From: Ctenosaura bakeri
Lineage: Eukaryota > Chordata > Lepidosauria > Squamata > Iguanidae
Reading direction: 5' to 3'
DNA: 64,000 nt
NCBI GenBank assembly: GCA_948474755.1
Contig: CAOLHI010000924.1
Span: 124,001-188,000, forward strand
The stretch's first letter is position 1. The number at the start of each line of letters is the position of its first letter. Below, piece by piece: positions 36,701 through 51,800 of the stretch. The position numbers and the translations under genes are program-made. The notes under the pieces were generated by a model that was not told the DNA's origin, did no database searches, and saw only the letters and a program-made list of their open reading frames with translations.

Positions 36701-39700
36701 TGATAACAAGTCCCCTGAGCTGCAGTTACTGGAAGAGGGATCCTCAAGGTAATATAGAGCAGAACAAAAATAAAAATAAAGGAAATTGAATTGCTCAGCA
36801 CAATGCTCAAAGGAATCCTACTCCCCTGTTTTTTTCCCATCCTTGAACCGCCAGGCTAAAATGAAATTACCTAGCAGATCCTATTAAATACGGATTATGC
36901 CATAGGACATCAATTAACATTTGGCCATAAAGTTGATAAGGACTTTATAACCTATCTACCTGGTGAAAGAAGTTATGCCCACCACAACTTACAGGGTTAA
37001 TGTCCAGAAATGTCTCATGATCCTCTTTATTTGGATGCATGCCGTCAATGTCCTTAACATACTTCTCATCAGACAAATAAAAATGAGGAGGTGACAAAAA
37101 TATTGGTGCTCCTGTAACAACAGCAATAACAGCTTTTTTAAAATACTAGCGTACATACCAGCCATTGCCCGGGATTTTATTTTCTCATAGGTAATACTTG
37201 TTAGAAAGATTTGAGATCCTGTGTCTCTAATTCCCCAAGTTGTCTTGTCAAGTACCTATAACTTTTCCCCATAGTCCCCAATCCAATCTGTATTCAGAGT
37301 TATTGACATACAGAGGTTGGGTTCCTGAGGGAATATACGGCCCTCCTTCTTCCTGCTAGGCCTCGTCTCTATAGCAACTGGTTTATTCGAGACAGAGTTA
37401 ATTAAGTCCCAAGAGCTCTCTGGCTGAGAATTCTAAAGGCCGTTTCCTAAATTGCAAACCCCAGGATTCCACAGAATCTTCTTAGGCAGCCAATCATATG
37501 AGGTCTTCGCCTGACACAGAGAAACAGACAAATTTTGACTCTTATATATTTAATGAGGAACAAGGAAAGGCTTGTATCACCAAAGTTAATTTAAAAATAC
37601 TTTCCACACACAGCGATCAGAGTTTAGCATTATTCTTTGAGAATAATGGATTACAACTATTACTGACACGAAAGAGCTCTTTGGCTGAGAATTCTAAATG
37701 CCCCTCCCTAAACTGCAAACCCCAGGATTCCATAGGATGTTGAAAGTGGAATAATAGCACTGTAACAGTGTGGAAAAGCCCTAGGTCAGCTATTTTTGTA
37801 AAGCGTGGATAAGAATCAGGAGACTATCCAGATGCTGATGGACTGCAAATCCCAGCAGAGTCAATGGTGAGGAATGCTGGGAGTTATGGACCAACATCTA
37901 GTGGGCTGTATTATTCCCACTCTGATATTAAAAAAAGCCCTCCTACATAGTACAGAGCTGAGACACATGTGGCCTTCCAGATATTTTGGACTACAACTCC
38001 CAATACTCCTTATCATTGGCAATGTTACCCAGGGCCAATGGGAATCATGGTTGCATGAGATCTAAAAGATCCTATGATCCTCAACCCTGCCAGAGATAAA
38101 GTTGGGCTTATTTTGAATCTACAAAGGTTACTACTTTATTATGATTTTATTTAATCTTTCCCAACAGATCACAACATAAATAAACAGTTCAATTCTGACA
38201 TTCAACAATACTGTTAAGTGTTACTTAAAACATTTCAAGTTAAAGTTTATGAAGCAACAATACAACCAAGGACTGCTTTGCAGACTCTCCTGGGCTGCTC
38301 TTAGGCAAACAATGGTGGAGAACAGCCATCCCAGAAGCCCAATTAAGTTGACATGATTCATAAGATGCCCACATATTCCATACCTCTACTCTAGCAGCTC
38401 TATTCCTGGTAGGAAGAATCGAAAGGACAGAAACAAGAAACAACCCTTGCATCATATAATGCCTTTTTAAGGCCAACCCAAACTGGGCTCTTATACCATT
38501 TCTGCACTACAGTTTTAAAGTGCTGCTATTCCACTATCAACCTCCTATGCATTCTGGGGTTTGTAGTTTAGGGAAGGGCACTCCCAATTCTTGGCCAAAG
38601 AGCTCTTTGGTCTCAGTAAACTACAAACCTCAGAATTCCACAGGGCATTGAAAGTGGAATAGCAGCAGTTTAACACTGTAGTGCGGAAATGGTCTTAGTG
38701 GTTTCCTAATGTGTTATGTCTAAACAGCAAGGGTACATGGTAAGAAATCCTTTGTGGCTACTTCACCATTTTGTATCCATTTCTCTAGAGATCAGGAAAA
38801 CCACAAACCAGAGCATACTTCAGAATATGTTAACATCTGGGCATGCATTTTGTGGTGGGCAGCCATTCGATTCCATTCTTCCTAAATGATGGTATTCTTA
38901 CTGAACCTTTGTAGCAGTCACAGGCCATTTCCGCACTACACTCTTATAGCGCAATTATTCCACTTTCAACATCCTATGGAATCCTGGGGTTTGCAGTTTC
39001 GGGAGGGGCCGGCCGGGGATGTTGAAAGTGGAATAATCGTGCTATAAGAGTATAGTGCAGAAATGGCCACAGATAGCAAGCTTGAACAGGTTCATAAAAT
39101 GATGCATGAAATTATGATAAAGAAAATTTCAGATCATCATGATGTCAGAAACTTTGCATTGTAGCTCCCATACCTTGTCTGCAGGCACTGACATTCAGAA
39201 GTCCTGCCCCTAAGCAGTTTCCTGCTGGTACACAAAACCCAGCATTGTCTGGATTAATGGAGACATTGGCAAACATTTTCGCAGGAGGCACAAAACGATA
39301 TGCTGGGATCCCATCGACTGTCACATACTTGTCAAAGGTTAAGTACAAAGACCTGTAAAAAGAAGGAACAAGGCGAAAAATTGCATTTTTAAAAAAAATT
39401 GAACATACATGCACATCCACACAGTATATACTTTAAAAACTTGTATCATTATTATTATAAGTGCAGAAAGTGAGGAGTTGGACATTAGACATCAAAAGTT
39501 AGAATCAGGAACCCAATCATATCCTGGGGGTGAGCCACCCAAACTACATTCTAGAGGTGGATTTGACCTATGAGGCCTTCCTAGTTGGTCCACCAAACCT
39601 TCTCCACACTCAGGTTCTATTTAGTGGAGAAAGAAAAGGGACGCATACTTTTTACTTAAACAGGTATTCGGTTGTACAAAATATAAGGTGTGTTGTGCAG

Positions 39701-42700
39701 CACTTTTATTTTTATTATTATATTTTTAAAATAGTTTTATACTGTTTGAAATTGTAGTTTTTTCCATAGAGCATCTTATTTAATTGTGTTTTAACTGTTT
39801 TATCAGAACCGACGTGGCGTAGTGGTTTGAATGTTTGGCTAGGACTCTAGGAGAACAGGGTTTGAATCCCCACTCAGCTATGGAACCCCACTGGGTGACC
39901 TTGGGCAAGTCACACTCTCTCAGCCGCAAAAGAAGACAACAGCAAACCTCCTCTGAATAAATCTTACCAAGAAAACCGCATGATAGTTGCCTTAGGGTTG
40001 CCATGAATTGCAAACGACTTCAAAGTATTTGTTTTAAAAACTGTTTTAACCACTGTTTTCTTTTTCTTTCTTTTTAAGCCATGCTTTCTTTGAATCTATC
40101 TTGCAAAATTCAATAATAAAATAAATAAATATAAACAAAAACATATAATAAATGGTAGAAGGCCTGGAAACTATATCCTTTGAGGAGTGGCTTAGGAAAT
40201 TGGGTGATTTAGCCTGGAGAAGAGAAAGTTAAGAGGGGACATGATAGTTATATGTAAATATTTGAAAGGATGACATATGGAGGATGGAACAAGCCTCTTT
40301 TCTGCTGCTCCAGAGACTAGGACACACAACAATGGCTTTAAACATCAAGAAAAAGATATTCCACGTAAATATCAGGAAGAGCAGTTTGACAACTGAATAC
40401 GCTGCTGCATCGGTGTGTAGTGGAGTCTCCTTCTTTGGACATTTTTAAACAGAGGTTGGATGGCCATCTGCCAGGAATGCTTTGACGGCGTATTCCTGCA
40501 TGGCAACGGATTGAATCCAGTGGCCCTTGTGGTCTATTCCAACTCTATGATCCTAATATTGTCACGGTATCCACCATTCTTACCTGCAGAAATCTGAGGC
40601 AAAGACATAGATCACTTCATCTTTGCCAATCAACGGATGAAATGTAGAACCATCAGTTCCATTTATCATATTACTAGCTGGCGACGTCCACCAGTTTAGT
40701 GTACTGTAGGATAAAGAGAAGAGGGATGGGAGAAGATGAGGAAGTTTAGAATAAACATAATGCTTTGAGAGAGGTGAGGTTCTGATATAAGCCTGGTATG
40801 AAACATATTATGCTGATCATCTCAAAAGACTCCTTTCCTTTTCATGCCTCATCATGAGATGTACCTCTGGGATGAACAATGCACGATGTGAAACCTGATG
40901 CATAATTTGCCAATCCTTTTTCTTTAACCATTTAGAGACAATCTTATCATAATTACAGCACTTTGAGGAGCTGAGATTTATTCCTTCCCTCTCCTGCCGT
41001 TATCCCCTCCACTTCCTCCCCTCCACTTCCTCCCCTCCAGCTGAACACATTCAGAAAACAAATGCCCACTTGGGTTGATTTGTGCTTTTCCTTTAAACAG
41101 AAGGAATTTTTCAGAATTTGATGCACAGTATATGCAATGCAATTAGTTTTGACAATGAAAATGAAACATGCAAGCAAAAAATGTCAGAAGAGAATATTAC
41201 TCTTTCCCTCTCCATTTGATGACCCTTGTGAAATCTAGATAATTCTTCTTTCCACTTAGCATAATGTACTCGCCATCATCGGTTCCATTCATCTAGAAAC
41301 AAATCCAAAGAAAGAGACAAAAAGAGAACTTTAATTTTCTTGATTACTTTCGTTTGGTTCCTAAAATGTGGTCAAAAAAGGGGCAAGCAAGAACCTCCTG
41401 ATGTTAAAAGGCAATGGAAGACCCTGCTGGAAAGGAGGAAGGCCACAGAGCTCAGCAGCTCAGCACCTGCTTTGCATGTAGAAGGTCTCAGGTTCAATCA
41501 CTGGGATTTCCATTAGGGCTAGGAAAGGCCCGTTTCTGAAACTTTATAAGGCTGCCCTCCGTCAAGAGCTGACAATAGCAAGTTAGATGGACCAACTCAG
41601 TATAAGGCATCCTATCTTTCCAAAAAGTTTAGTAGCTGGCAACTCAATGAGAGGGGAGCACCTTGTGATTGCTTGAAGGCCATCAGGAGGAATAAACTAG
41701 AAGAGCCAGTATGATGTAATAGTTTGTGGCCATTTCCACACTAGACTGTTGTAGTGCTATTATACCACCTTCAACATCCTATGGAATCCTGGGGTTTGCA
41801 GTTTAGGGAGGGGCCTCATACCCCAGGATTCCATAGGATGTTGAAAGTGGAATAATAGCACTATAACAGTGTAGTGTGGAAATGGCCTGAGTGTCGGACT
41901 AGGATTCCTGGAGACCAGGATTCAAATCCTTACTCACAACTACAGGGTGAGAGGGAAAACGAGGCTTCAAAGAGAACCTAGTTGTTTGTCCAGAGCAGTT
42001 GTGGCCATCCTTTTTGTCAGTTATGCCATAGATCAAATCCTGAGAATGAGCTAGTGCCACTCCAACGCAACCCTCTGCTTTTGAATACTCTTGTGTCTTC
42101 ACTTCAGTGCAGGCTGGGACACTGGAATTTGGCTTTAAGGGGGCAAAACGTAGGCATTATCCCACGCAAAATACAACTCTTGGTCACACTGTTTCACAGA
42201 AATAAGGAGAGCAGTTAAGAATAATTTGAGTTTGGCTTCTTCTTTCTCACACGAGAACAGGGCTTCCAGTTTGAAATTGAGACTTTTATCTCAATATGTA
42301 CCCGTGGTGTTTTAACTCTAGCTTGTTTGCTCTGTTTCTTCAACCAGACCCATGGAAAGGAAGGAAGGGAGTAATAAAAACAGGTAGGATGACTGAGCTG
42401 AGTGCCATGCCTCCCACTTGGGACAGGAAGCCCTGCAGTTTTGGAGCTGTGTTTCAAACCTCCCCATCTCATATACTTTTCAAGATGAGGCTCCAAAGAC
42501 AATACACAATATTCTAAATGCAGCTGCTCCGCAGATTTCTATATCGGAACTCAGCTCTTTGTTACTGGCGCAAAGCAAAATACAATGGGGTGGGGGAGTA
42601 TCACTGCACCATCCCTGAAAGGAAGAAAGAAAAAGCAAGGACCATCACACCCTTTGAAAGTAGAGTGCTCACCTTTCTAAAATAGCCAAATTCCGAGTCA

Positions 42701-44694
42701 ACAGTGGGACGAAATCTGTGTAAAGCATTGAGAAGTTTGTCCGTGTAACCCCACAACAGCTCATGTACCGAGTGTATCGTGAACATCTCTTCTTCATATA
42801 AGAGGAGCAAAATCTCTGTAGGTAAATGCAGGGGAGTTGATGTAGCTAGGTTCATTGCAACCTGAAACAGAGAACAGAAAATACATATTAACGTGTGACA
42901 TACATATGAACTTATCAGATGAAATCCAGTGAGTAACACCCACAGGGATAACGTCACTGCTATGAAAGTCCTTTTATAAACAATGCAAAACCAGGTATCC
43001 AGCATCTCTATCCACAATGATGCACATTTCTCTAGATCATGGCAGAACAAAGGATTCAAACCCATGTTCACCAAAGGCATTTCATGGTCTTAATAAGGGC
43101 TATTTCTGCACTACACCGTTATAATGCTATTATTCCATTTTCAACATCCTATGGAATCCTGGGGTTTGCATTTTCGAGAGGATGTGTGTGGCTATGGCAT
43201 CCCCTCAAAGGCACAGACCTCACCTTCATTCATATGTTCTTTATCTCATGAACACACAAACATAAAGAGCACCCATCCATCTTATATTTTATTTATACCC
43301 TGCCTTTCTCTGAAGCTGGGCTTCAGTGTGACTTACAAGAAGGCAGAGAATACAATAAAATACATCACAGTCTGCCCGTTTCACTTTCATGTGAGCTTTT
43401 CCAACCTCTGCTCCTGCCCCCTTCAGGTGCTTCTTTGCCAGGGGAACCTTTTCTCTAAGTTGCTCCAATCAGGCTGCACAGCCCTTTAAAAAACCACCTC
43501 TGGTTCTCCTCCACCAGCAGCTGCCTAGCCAGCTAAGGATGGCTTGTAGCCCAATTTCTCAAGACCACAAACCCTCTCCTGATGCCCCCTTACAAGGAAG
43601 GAAATCTATGAGAGAGGGCCACCACGCCCACACCCCTTCCCTCTTCTTTCCCTAACCTGGTTTGGACCTTGGGTGCCCACTCTCCCCACTGTGCCTCAGC
43701 CCTCTTCCCACAGACACACATTGATATTTGTGATTTTTCCACTTTTTTGAAGGGGCCTTGTACCCCTAACCCTAGCGAATGCAGATAGCCGATTGTATAG
43801 TTAAAAATATACAAAATTAAGATTAAAACAGTATTAAATGACAGAATTAACAGTGATTACTTTTAAACAGACTAAAAACTGTGCCATAACCCTCCCAGTT
43901 TTTGGCCATTTCCGCACGAGTCTTGTTATAGTGCGATGATTCCACTTTCAACCTCCTATGGAATCCTGGGGTTTGCCATAGCGCCATAACCCTCCCAGTT
44001 TTTGGCCATTTCTGCACGAGTGCCATAACTCTCCCAGTTTTTGGGAGGTGCCATAACCCTCCAGTGCCATAAGCCTCCCAGTTTTTGGGCATTTCCGCAC
44101 GAGTCTGTTATAGTGCGATGATTCCACTTTCAACCTCCTATGGAATCCTGGGGTTTGCAGTTTCGGGAGGGGCCAGCTGGCCCCTCCCGAAACTGCAAAC
44201 CCCAGGATTCCATAGGAGGTTGAAAGTGGAATCATCGCACTATAACAGACTCGTGTGGAAATGGCCCTAGTGTTGCTGTTAAAATCAGTTTCCAAAGGCT
44301 TGCTTGAAAGAGAAAGCTCTTACCCTGTCCCTGAACTGAAAACCAAGAAGAAGCCATCCTAACTTTCCTGGGGAGGGAGTTCCAAAGCATGGGATCAGCC
44401 ACAGAGAAGGCCTTCTCCTGTGTTCCCACCAACGACACCTGTAAAGGTGGTGGGATGGGGGAAGAGCCTTCCCTACAGAGATTAACGCTTGAGCGGGCTC
44501 ATATGGGATGATACTGTCCTTCAAGCAGCCTGGGCCTGAACTGTATACGACTTTATAGGTCAAAACCAGCACTTTGTATTGTGCCTGGAAACAGACTGAC
44601 AGCCAGCAGAGCTGTTGCAATACGGGAGTTGTGTCATCCCCATGGCCAGTCCCAGTTAGCAATCTGGCCGCAGTCCTCCATCTCTCTCCCAACT

Positions 44695-44739
<45 letters not shown>

Positions 44740-45755
44740 AAATCTCCCCAAATAGTTACTCACAGATATATGGGGAATGGCACATGGGCAGGACAGCTAA
44801 CCCTCCATTCACTGCACAACGTCCTTCTCATCACAACTGTGTCCACAATGCCCCCCACCCCAATAAACAGCTGGTCACAAGGATGGTAGACATATGACTT
44901 TTGAGGCAAGGATGGCATACAGCAGGGGTGGGTGAAGTGCAGCCTCCGCAGAGCTATTTTTGTAGCCCCCTGGAGTCAAAACAATTTTTTCCAGAATTTT
45001 TCAAAATATATTTTTTGCTCCAAAACGCCCAAAATTGATCTCTTGGGAGTGCAGAGGGCATTTCCACCATGTTTCAATATTTTTCAAAACATTTTTTTTT
45101 GCCTAAGGGCCCAGAAAGGCCTAAAATATACTCCCATGTCCCCTAAAGGTCAATTAGGGACAAAAGGGATTTGTTTTTGCACTGTGTGCAGGGATGTGGT
45201 CCTCCTAAGTCTCCTGGAAAACTAATGTAGCTCCCAACCTTCCACGGTTGGCCACCGCGGCATATAGTGAGTTACCTTGAAATACATTTTAAAAAACATT
45301 TTTGCCACCTACATCTACAGATGATCAAAACTGCTAGACTTTATAGGAAGTTCTGCTGAATTATAATTTGTATTATAATGGCTGCGGTTACCCAGAAGAC
45401 CTTCTCTTCTATCGCTCCCAAGTTATGGAATGGCCTGCTGGAGGAGACCTGGCACATTACCAGTCTTGACTGCTTTAAAAAAGCAGTCAAGACTGATCTC
45501 TTCCGACAGGACTTCCCAGACTAGTATTTCCATCGCCTCCCATCAATTGTCTTGCCCTTCTTTTAATAGTCAATTGAATGTTATTAATTGTTAATTGTTT
45601 TGTGTTTTAGGGGGTTGGTTTTGGGTGGGTTGGTGGGTGGGGAGGACTGGGTATGTTTTTAATGTCTTTTAATGTATTTAATGTATTAATGTTGTTCACC
45701 ACCTCGATCCATGTGGAGAGGCAGGACAGAAATAAAAAAATATTATTACTATTAC

Positions 45756-45811
<56 letters not shown>

Positions 45812-48800
45812 GGGGTAACTGGAGTGCAGCGTCCACCTTCCCCATAGAAAATCCTGCTCACTTCAGCCTCCTGAGCAGCAGAGTGGTGTTCACAGGAGAG
45901 CATGATTTCTGGGGGAATTAAACAGCACTGGTAGCAAAAACCTGACTGTGGCAACTTGGGCATTTTTGTCTCCCACACTAAATGCCTCCAAGAACTGCAT
46001 GAGGCCTACAGATGACGGATACCACACATGTGCAAGAGGGCTGCGTGACACAGACTTGCCCTAAGGCCACAGAATCAGAGCCCACCTCCCGAGTCAAGGG
46101 ACCAGGCCAGCTCAGTACTTGTTCTGCACCGTCCCAGTCACTACCAGTAACTCAAGACTTACCACGGCAGGTACATTCACTGTCCTAATCAAGTCAACTT
46201 CTGGATCTCCCACTGACATCTCCCGTTCGAAGAAGTAAGTCTTTGGGTTGAGAGAAGAGACTTTTGTGTCATTGTCTAAAATGTGGACATCAACTCGGGG
46301 TCTGTCTTCCCTGCAAGCAGAGAGAATGAAATATTTAATTTTTAAAAGAAGCTTCAGAAACACTTACAGAAATGAGCAGACAGGAATTGTAGCCCTTCGT
46401 CAAAAGCTGTACAGTGGCCCCTCTACTTTCACAAGGGTTTTTTTTAGTGAAGAAAACAAATGATCAGTACAAACATCTTTCTAATGTCATAGCCTTCTAA
46501 CACAAATACCAACACAGGATAAATGCCAATTGCTACCCTTACTCATAGTTATTCCAGTTCTTCAGTAAATATTTATACAATGAATGAATAAATAAATATA
46601 TTCATTTGCATAATCTCCAAGACTTTAAGAAGCCTGTTCATAAGGCTTGCACTGAAATACTTGTGTAGGCTGCAGAGTATGAATGAACAAAAGTACCTGT
46701 AAGTGTATGGTCCAATTTCCCGAACTAAAGGAGATTCACCTTGAAGTACTTCTAAAGGGTTGGTCAAGTTAAAGAAGTAGAAATGCATATACGCTGGTGG
46801 TGAAGGTTCTTCCCACATTTCAAAAACTTCTGTGCCATTTTGTAAAACCATTTGCTGGAAAACAAAAAGGTAAGTCATAAGCCACACTTTCAGAATGGGC
46901 ACAGCATATAAAATTATACAAGGAAAGAGAAACAATCTACACATTCAGTATCACTATACACTTAACCTACACTGTGCTGTGTCAGGAAGTGGAAGGAACA
47001 CCATCTAAATCTCCCACAGATTAGGTGCGCACAGAAAACTAGTACTGAGGGAGAAGAGTCTCTTACATCATTTCCACACTAAACCGTTATAGTGCTATTA
47101 TTCCACTTTCAATATCCCATGGAACCCTGGGGCTTGCACTGCAAACCCCAGGATTCCATAGGATGTTGAAAGCAGAATAACAGCACTATAAAGGTCTAGT
47201 GTGGAAATGGCCTTAGAATCCTTCTTCCTGGCACTGCAACTGTCCACACAGAGATCTATTTCTCATAACTATTAGCACTCAATGTACTAAAAATGCAAGT
47301 TCTGACCAGCTTGCTAAAATTTTAAGTTCTGAACCCACACTTGTCTCTGTAGTGGCATTTTAAAAAATGTACTGTGTACTTCCACCACTATGTGTAGGTG
47401 TACAAAAATTTCACTGCCAGAGGCATAACCATATCAATCTGACACACCAAGCTCTACAGAGACATTTGGACTATCAAAAAGATGAACATGATACAGGCAA
47501 GTCTGCTTCATCAGCCATCAACAAGCAGCCATCAACGTCAGTAAAACATTAGCAGCCATCAAACATTAGTAAAACAGAAAAAAGTATTTTGTTTCATCCA
47601 GGTCTCCATAACATCAAGCAGATATAATGTACCTGTTCCCCTAAAGGGAAGCGAAAAAAGGAGAACAAGATCAAGAACTGCAATAAACTGATATGATACA
47701 GTCTTAACAAGACTTTCTGTTACACTGTTTTCAGAAATAATTTTGGATGTGTAAAATATATGGCCATCTTGTCTGGAACATTTTGTTCATTGTTCTAAAA
47801 TCTTTCTTTCTTTCTTTCTTTAAGCACTTCTATCCCACCCATGCCTTCATAATGGGATCACAGAGTAGCATATGACATAACCGTTCCAGATTAAAATCAT
47901 AAATAAACAAAATGAAAACATGCTGAACAATATTTGAGATCACCATACTGATGCCAAAGTTAGCACAGTCACATAGGGACATTTCAAGGTGGACAATTAT
48001 AGTACTATGATTCCACTTTAACTGTCATGGCTGCATCCCATAGGATGCTGGGGTTTGCAGTCTGAAGAAACACTCATGTTGTTGTTATTTTTATTTGCAT
48101 CCCTGTTTTTTTGCCCAATATTGGGCCTCAAAGCAGACTACATATTAAAGTACTGTATCTGCCGGTGTATAAGATGTACCCCATGTAGGACACATCAGTG
48201 TATAAGATGCACTCTATTTTCAAACAGTATTTTTTGGTGGGGAAATTAGTCTTATAATCCAGCAAATACAGTAATACAATTTGAAAATACATAAATAGTA
48301 TATATTAAAATAGGATTAAACTATACAAAATATACAAAAAATCTAAAAAGCTAAAAAGAGATTAAAAAAATTAAAATTACAACAGTACAACACTCCCTAG
48401 TGAGCACCCCAGCTGAGAATTCCAAATGCTCCTCCCGTAACTGCAAATCCTAGAATTCCTCCAGATGAAACTGCGGCAGTGGAAGCACAGAGCTATAATG
48501 CTGAGGCGTGAAAGGGCTCCAGCATAGCCCACCATAGCTCAGAACTCCAGCAATCCACCAGCCTCTGCTTTCCAAGTAGGTGGCAACATATGTTGAGATG
48601 AGAACAGGAACATTATTCTGGTGGTTGAAAATCTGGCTTCCAAACCCAGGAGAAAACCTTGACTTCCCACGTGAAACAGGAAGGGTAAATTACACAAAAC
48701 TTTCATCTGTTTCATGCGTGTCATATTTTGTAAAGCAGCGGTTCTCAACCTGTGGGTCGCAACCCCTTTGGGGGTCGAGCGACCCTTTCACAGGGATCGC

Positions 48801-51800
48801 CTAAGACCATCCGAAAATACGCATTTCCGATGGTCTTAGGCTCCATTCCCTCCTCAGAGGTGGTGCACAAGCGTGAGCCACGCACTCGCATCCTCCTGCC
48901 CCCTTTGGCGGGAGCACGTGCGGCCACAGCGTTGCCACAGCAGGAGTGGTGGTGCGCAAGTGCGAGCCACGTGCTCACGTCCTCCTGCCCCCTGTTCAGA
49001 AGGGATTGAAATCGCTCCCCTTCTCCGCTACTGGGAGAACCTCCCGTCTGATGGGCCAGCTTGGGGGGCAGCACAGCACGAGGGGCAGGCCCCCTTCTCG
49101 CCACGGCCCCTGCCCCACTCGCCACTGAAGGGGGCGCTGCAGAAGGGACGGGGGGCCACAAGGCGGCGCTTTTCTGGGTGGGGTGAGCTGCACACGGTGC
49201 AAAAGACAAAGGTGCTGGGATTCCTCCCCCCCGGCCAGGGTCGACACTCTGGAAACTTTTCCCACTGCCCCCCCAGCGGAAACGAGAGCAAAGCAGAAGC
49301 AGAGCCCGGGGGGAAGGTTCTTGGAGTTTTTTCCCAGGGGAGATGCGCCCCTGTTCCTGGCTGGCAAGGCATTATAAATAATAAATAAATAATTTTATGG
49401 ATGGGGGTGACCACAACATGAGGAACTGTATTAAAGGGTTGCGGCATTAGGAAGGTTGAGAACCACTGTTGTAAAGTATTTTCTGGAATGTATGGCCCGG
49501 AGGAGTTGTTATATTTGGTAACTGTTTTCACTTCTATTCTCTGCCTCTCAAGGAACCTGTGTATTTCCATCATCTATGAGCAGATTTTAGAGTTAAAAAA
49601 AAATTCCCAAGGAAGTTGCAGTACTGGTTTCTTTGTCCCAAGAAAAGGCTAATCCCATTAAGTTTGCAAATCTCATTCAGGATTTTCAGCATTCAGCATT
49701 CAGCATTTTATGACTACTACAACTGCAGGCTTGGTAGGGTTTTCAAAATTCTTAATGAAGTTCTCACACACACCTCCTCCACCTCTGTTGGGACATTCAG
49801 TCAGAATGCAAAGTTCTGAAGGACTCAAAAGCTTGCTTGTCAGGGCACACCAAAACATCACAAGCTAAGAAAGATAATGGCCTATTGTAGATTCTGTTTT
49901 AATTCTATGGGCCTCAGCAGCTACTTATTTACACTTTGCATTCCAGCCAATCCCGGAACTACATTTAGGGGAGAAAAACCTCCAGGCCTCTCTCTTGACC
50001 AGATGCAGGAAAAAACAGCAAATAATTCCACATAGATAACAGCCAAAATCTGAAAAAAAGGTGAAAGTGAAAAACTGCACTTCTCCAGTTAGCGTCTGAA
50101 TCTAGCACAAAGGTTGCACTAGACATGCTGCTTGAACCTTCACAGAGCAAGAATACAGGAAACCAGAATAAAGTTAATTGCCAATACACACACACACAGC
50201 ACCCAGCCTTGCAATAAGAGGAACGTGTCTGACTAGGTTGCATTTAAGAGATTTTGCCCACACAAAACACACCCCTTGAGAAAGGAGTAGTACCTCTTGC
50301 TCAAAAGTATATTTAAATCTGAGCAGCTCAGAACTCGAGTGCAAATAAAGCAGATATCCTTTCTGGGAAAAGCTCACTCTTGACTTGGTTTCAGGATTCT
50401 ACAACGTTTCACGATACCCACCTGGAGACTGGTGAACTAAGCTACAAGTACATAATAAAATACTGTGCATATTTACTCAGATATCCCACTGAGTTCAGTG
50501 GGACTTATTTCCAAATAACCAAGCATACAGCTGCAACCTTAGAAGCCAGTGCAAACCAAAGGTGTAGCAAATGGAACTTGGGTCCAAAGTGTCACTGTAG
50601 AACCCCCAATCCCGTGCAGTCACAATACAGCAATAGCATACTATGCCTATCCATATATACTTTCAAGACACAACAGATCCCATAATCCAACAGAGGCCAT
50701 TTCCACAGTAGACTGCTATAGTGCTGTTATTCCACTTTCAACATCCTATGGAATCCTTTGAGGCCCCTCCCTAAACTGCAAACCCCAGGATTCCATAGGA
50801 TGTTGAAAGTGGAATAATAGCACTATAACAGTCTAGTGCGGAAATGGCCAGAGTCTTCAAAATCACACAATCTAACAAAGTCCTCAAAAAAGAATCCAAA
50901 TCCCTAGCAGCAAACGAGAAGCATTTAAAAAACAACATATAATAAAATTCAATAAATGTACAGTGTTGATTATACCCTCTCTATGGCCCTGATCGTACAC
51001 AATGTAGCTCGACTGTCAATTCTTGGTCAGGAGTGCCCTGCTGTTTATATTCCTCTTCCGGAGTTCATTCTCTCTTTCTACATCTTTTCACAGAATTCTG
51101 GGTACAAATGCAAATGGTCTCCATCTTTGCCCTGGCTGGCCTTATCCTTTTTGACAACTGTTTTTCACTTGCTATTCTGAAAAGCAGAATCATTTTTAAA
51201 CTATTAACCCACTCACTCCCCAAAAATTAGAACTTTAAAAAGTTACTATTTTGTTAGCCAGTATGAAGGCTATGTTGACTGAGAAATTCTGAGAGCTGTA
51301 GTTTATAAAAATTAAACTTTCAAGCTCTGCTTGAGATAACCATTGTTATTTGTGACATCCAAACTTGCCAAGCTGGATATAACTCTAAGATGAATTGCCC
51401 CCCAAGCCATGGTTCCAGTTCCTGGTTAAGGAGGTAATTTATGGTTAACAGTGATCAGACGATACTTATATGTTTAACCCAGAATTGGAACACAAGAGCA
51501 TGTGAGTGTCTCAAACTAAAGGAAAGTAAGGAGGAACCATAAGAATAATTCCCACCCACCTCTGTTACGCCAAGGTTGGGACAATGGTTGCATGCTTCTG
51601 ATATTCATCAAAGGGTGGCACCACACATGCCACGACAAGCAGAACGGCTGAAAGCTGGTTATTGCATATAATCAAAGGTGACAGCTATGCCTAAAGCAAA
51701 TTCATTTATTCTAGGAAATCAATATTCAGGACTACTTAAACGCTTCTTACATCTGGGAGGCTGAGAAATTAAGGGTGGAACTGCATAGTACTAAACACAT

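Noticed and set aside
43880..44266. CRISPR-like array of repeats
   Set aside because: The repeats are pieces of a DNA transposon in a vertebrate intron; spacing is irregular and there are no spacers.
44581..44897. Plus-strand frames over the TC/AC repeat
   Set aside because: Translation of a microsatellite and flanking LINE sequence.
48745..49573. Frames of 120-181 codons on both strands
   Set aside because: They lie in the GC-rich interior of a hAT element, overlap each other in several frames and show no protein family.
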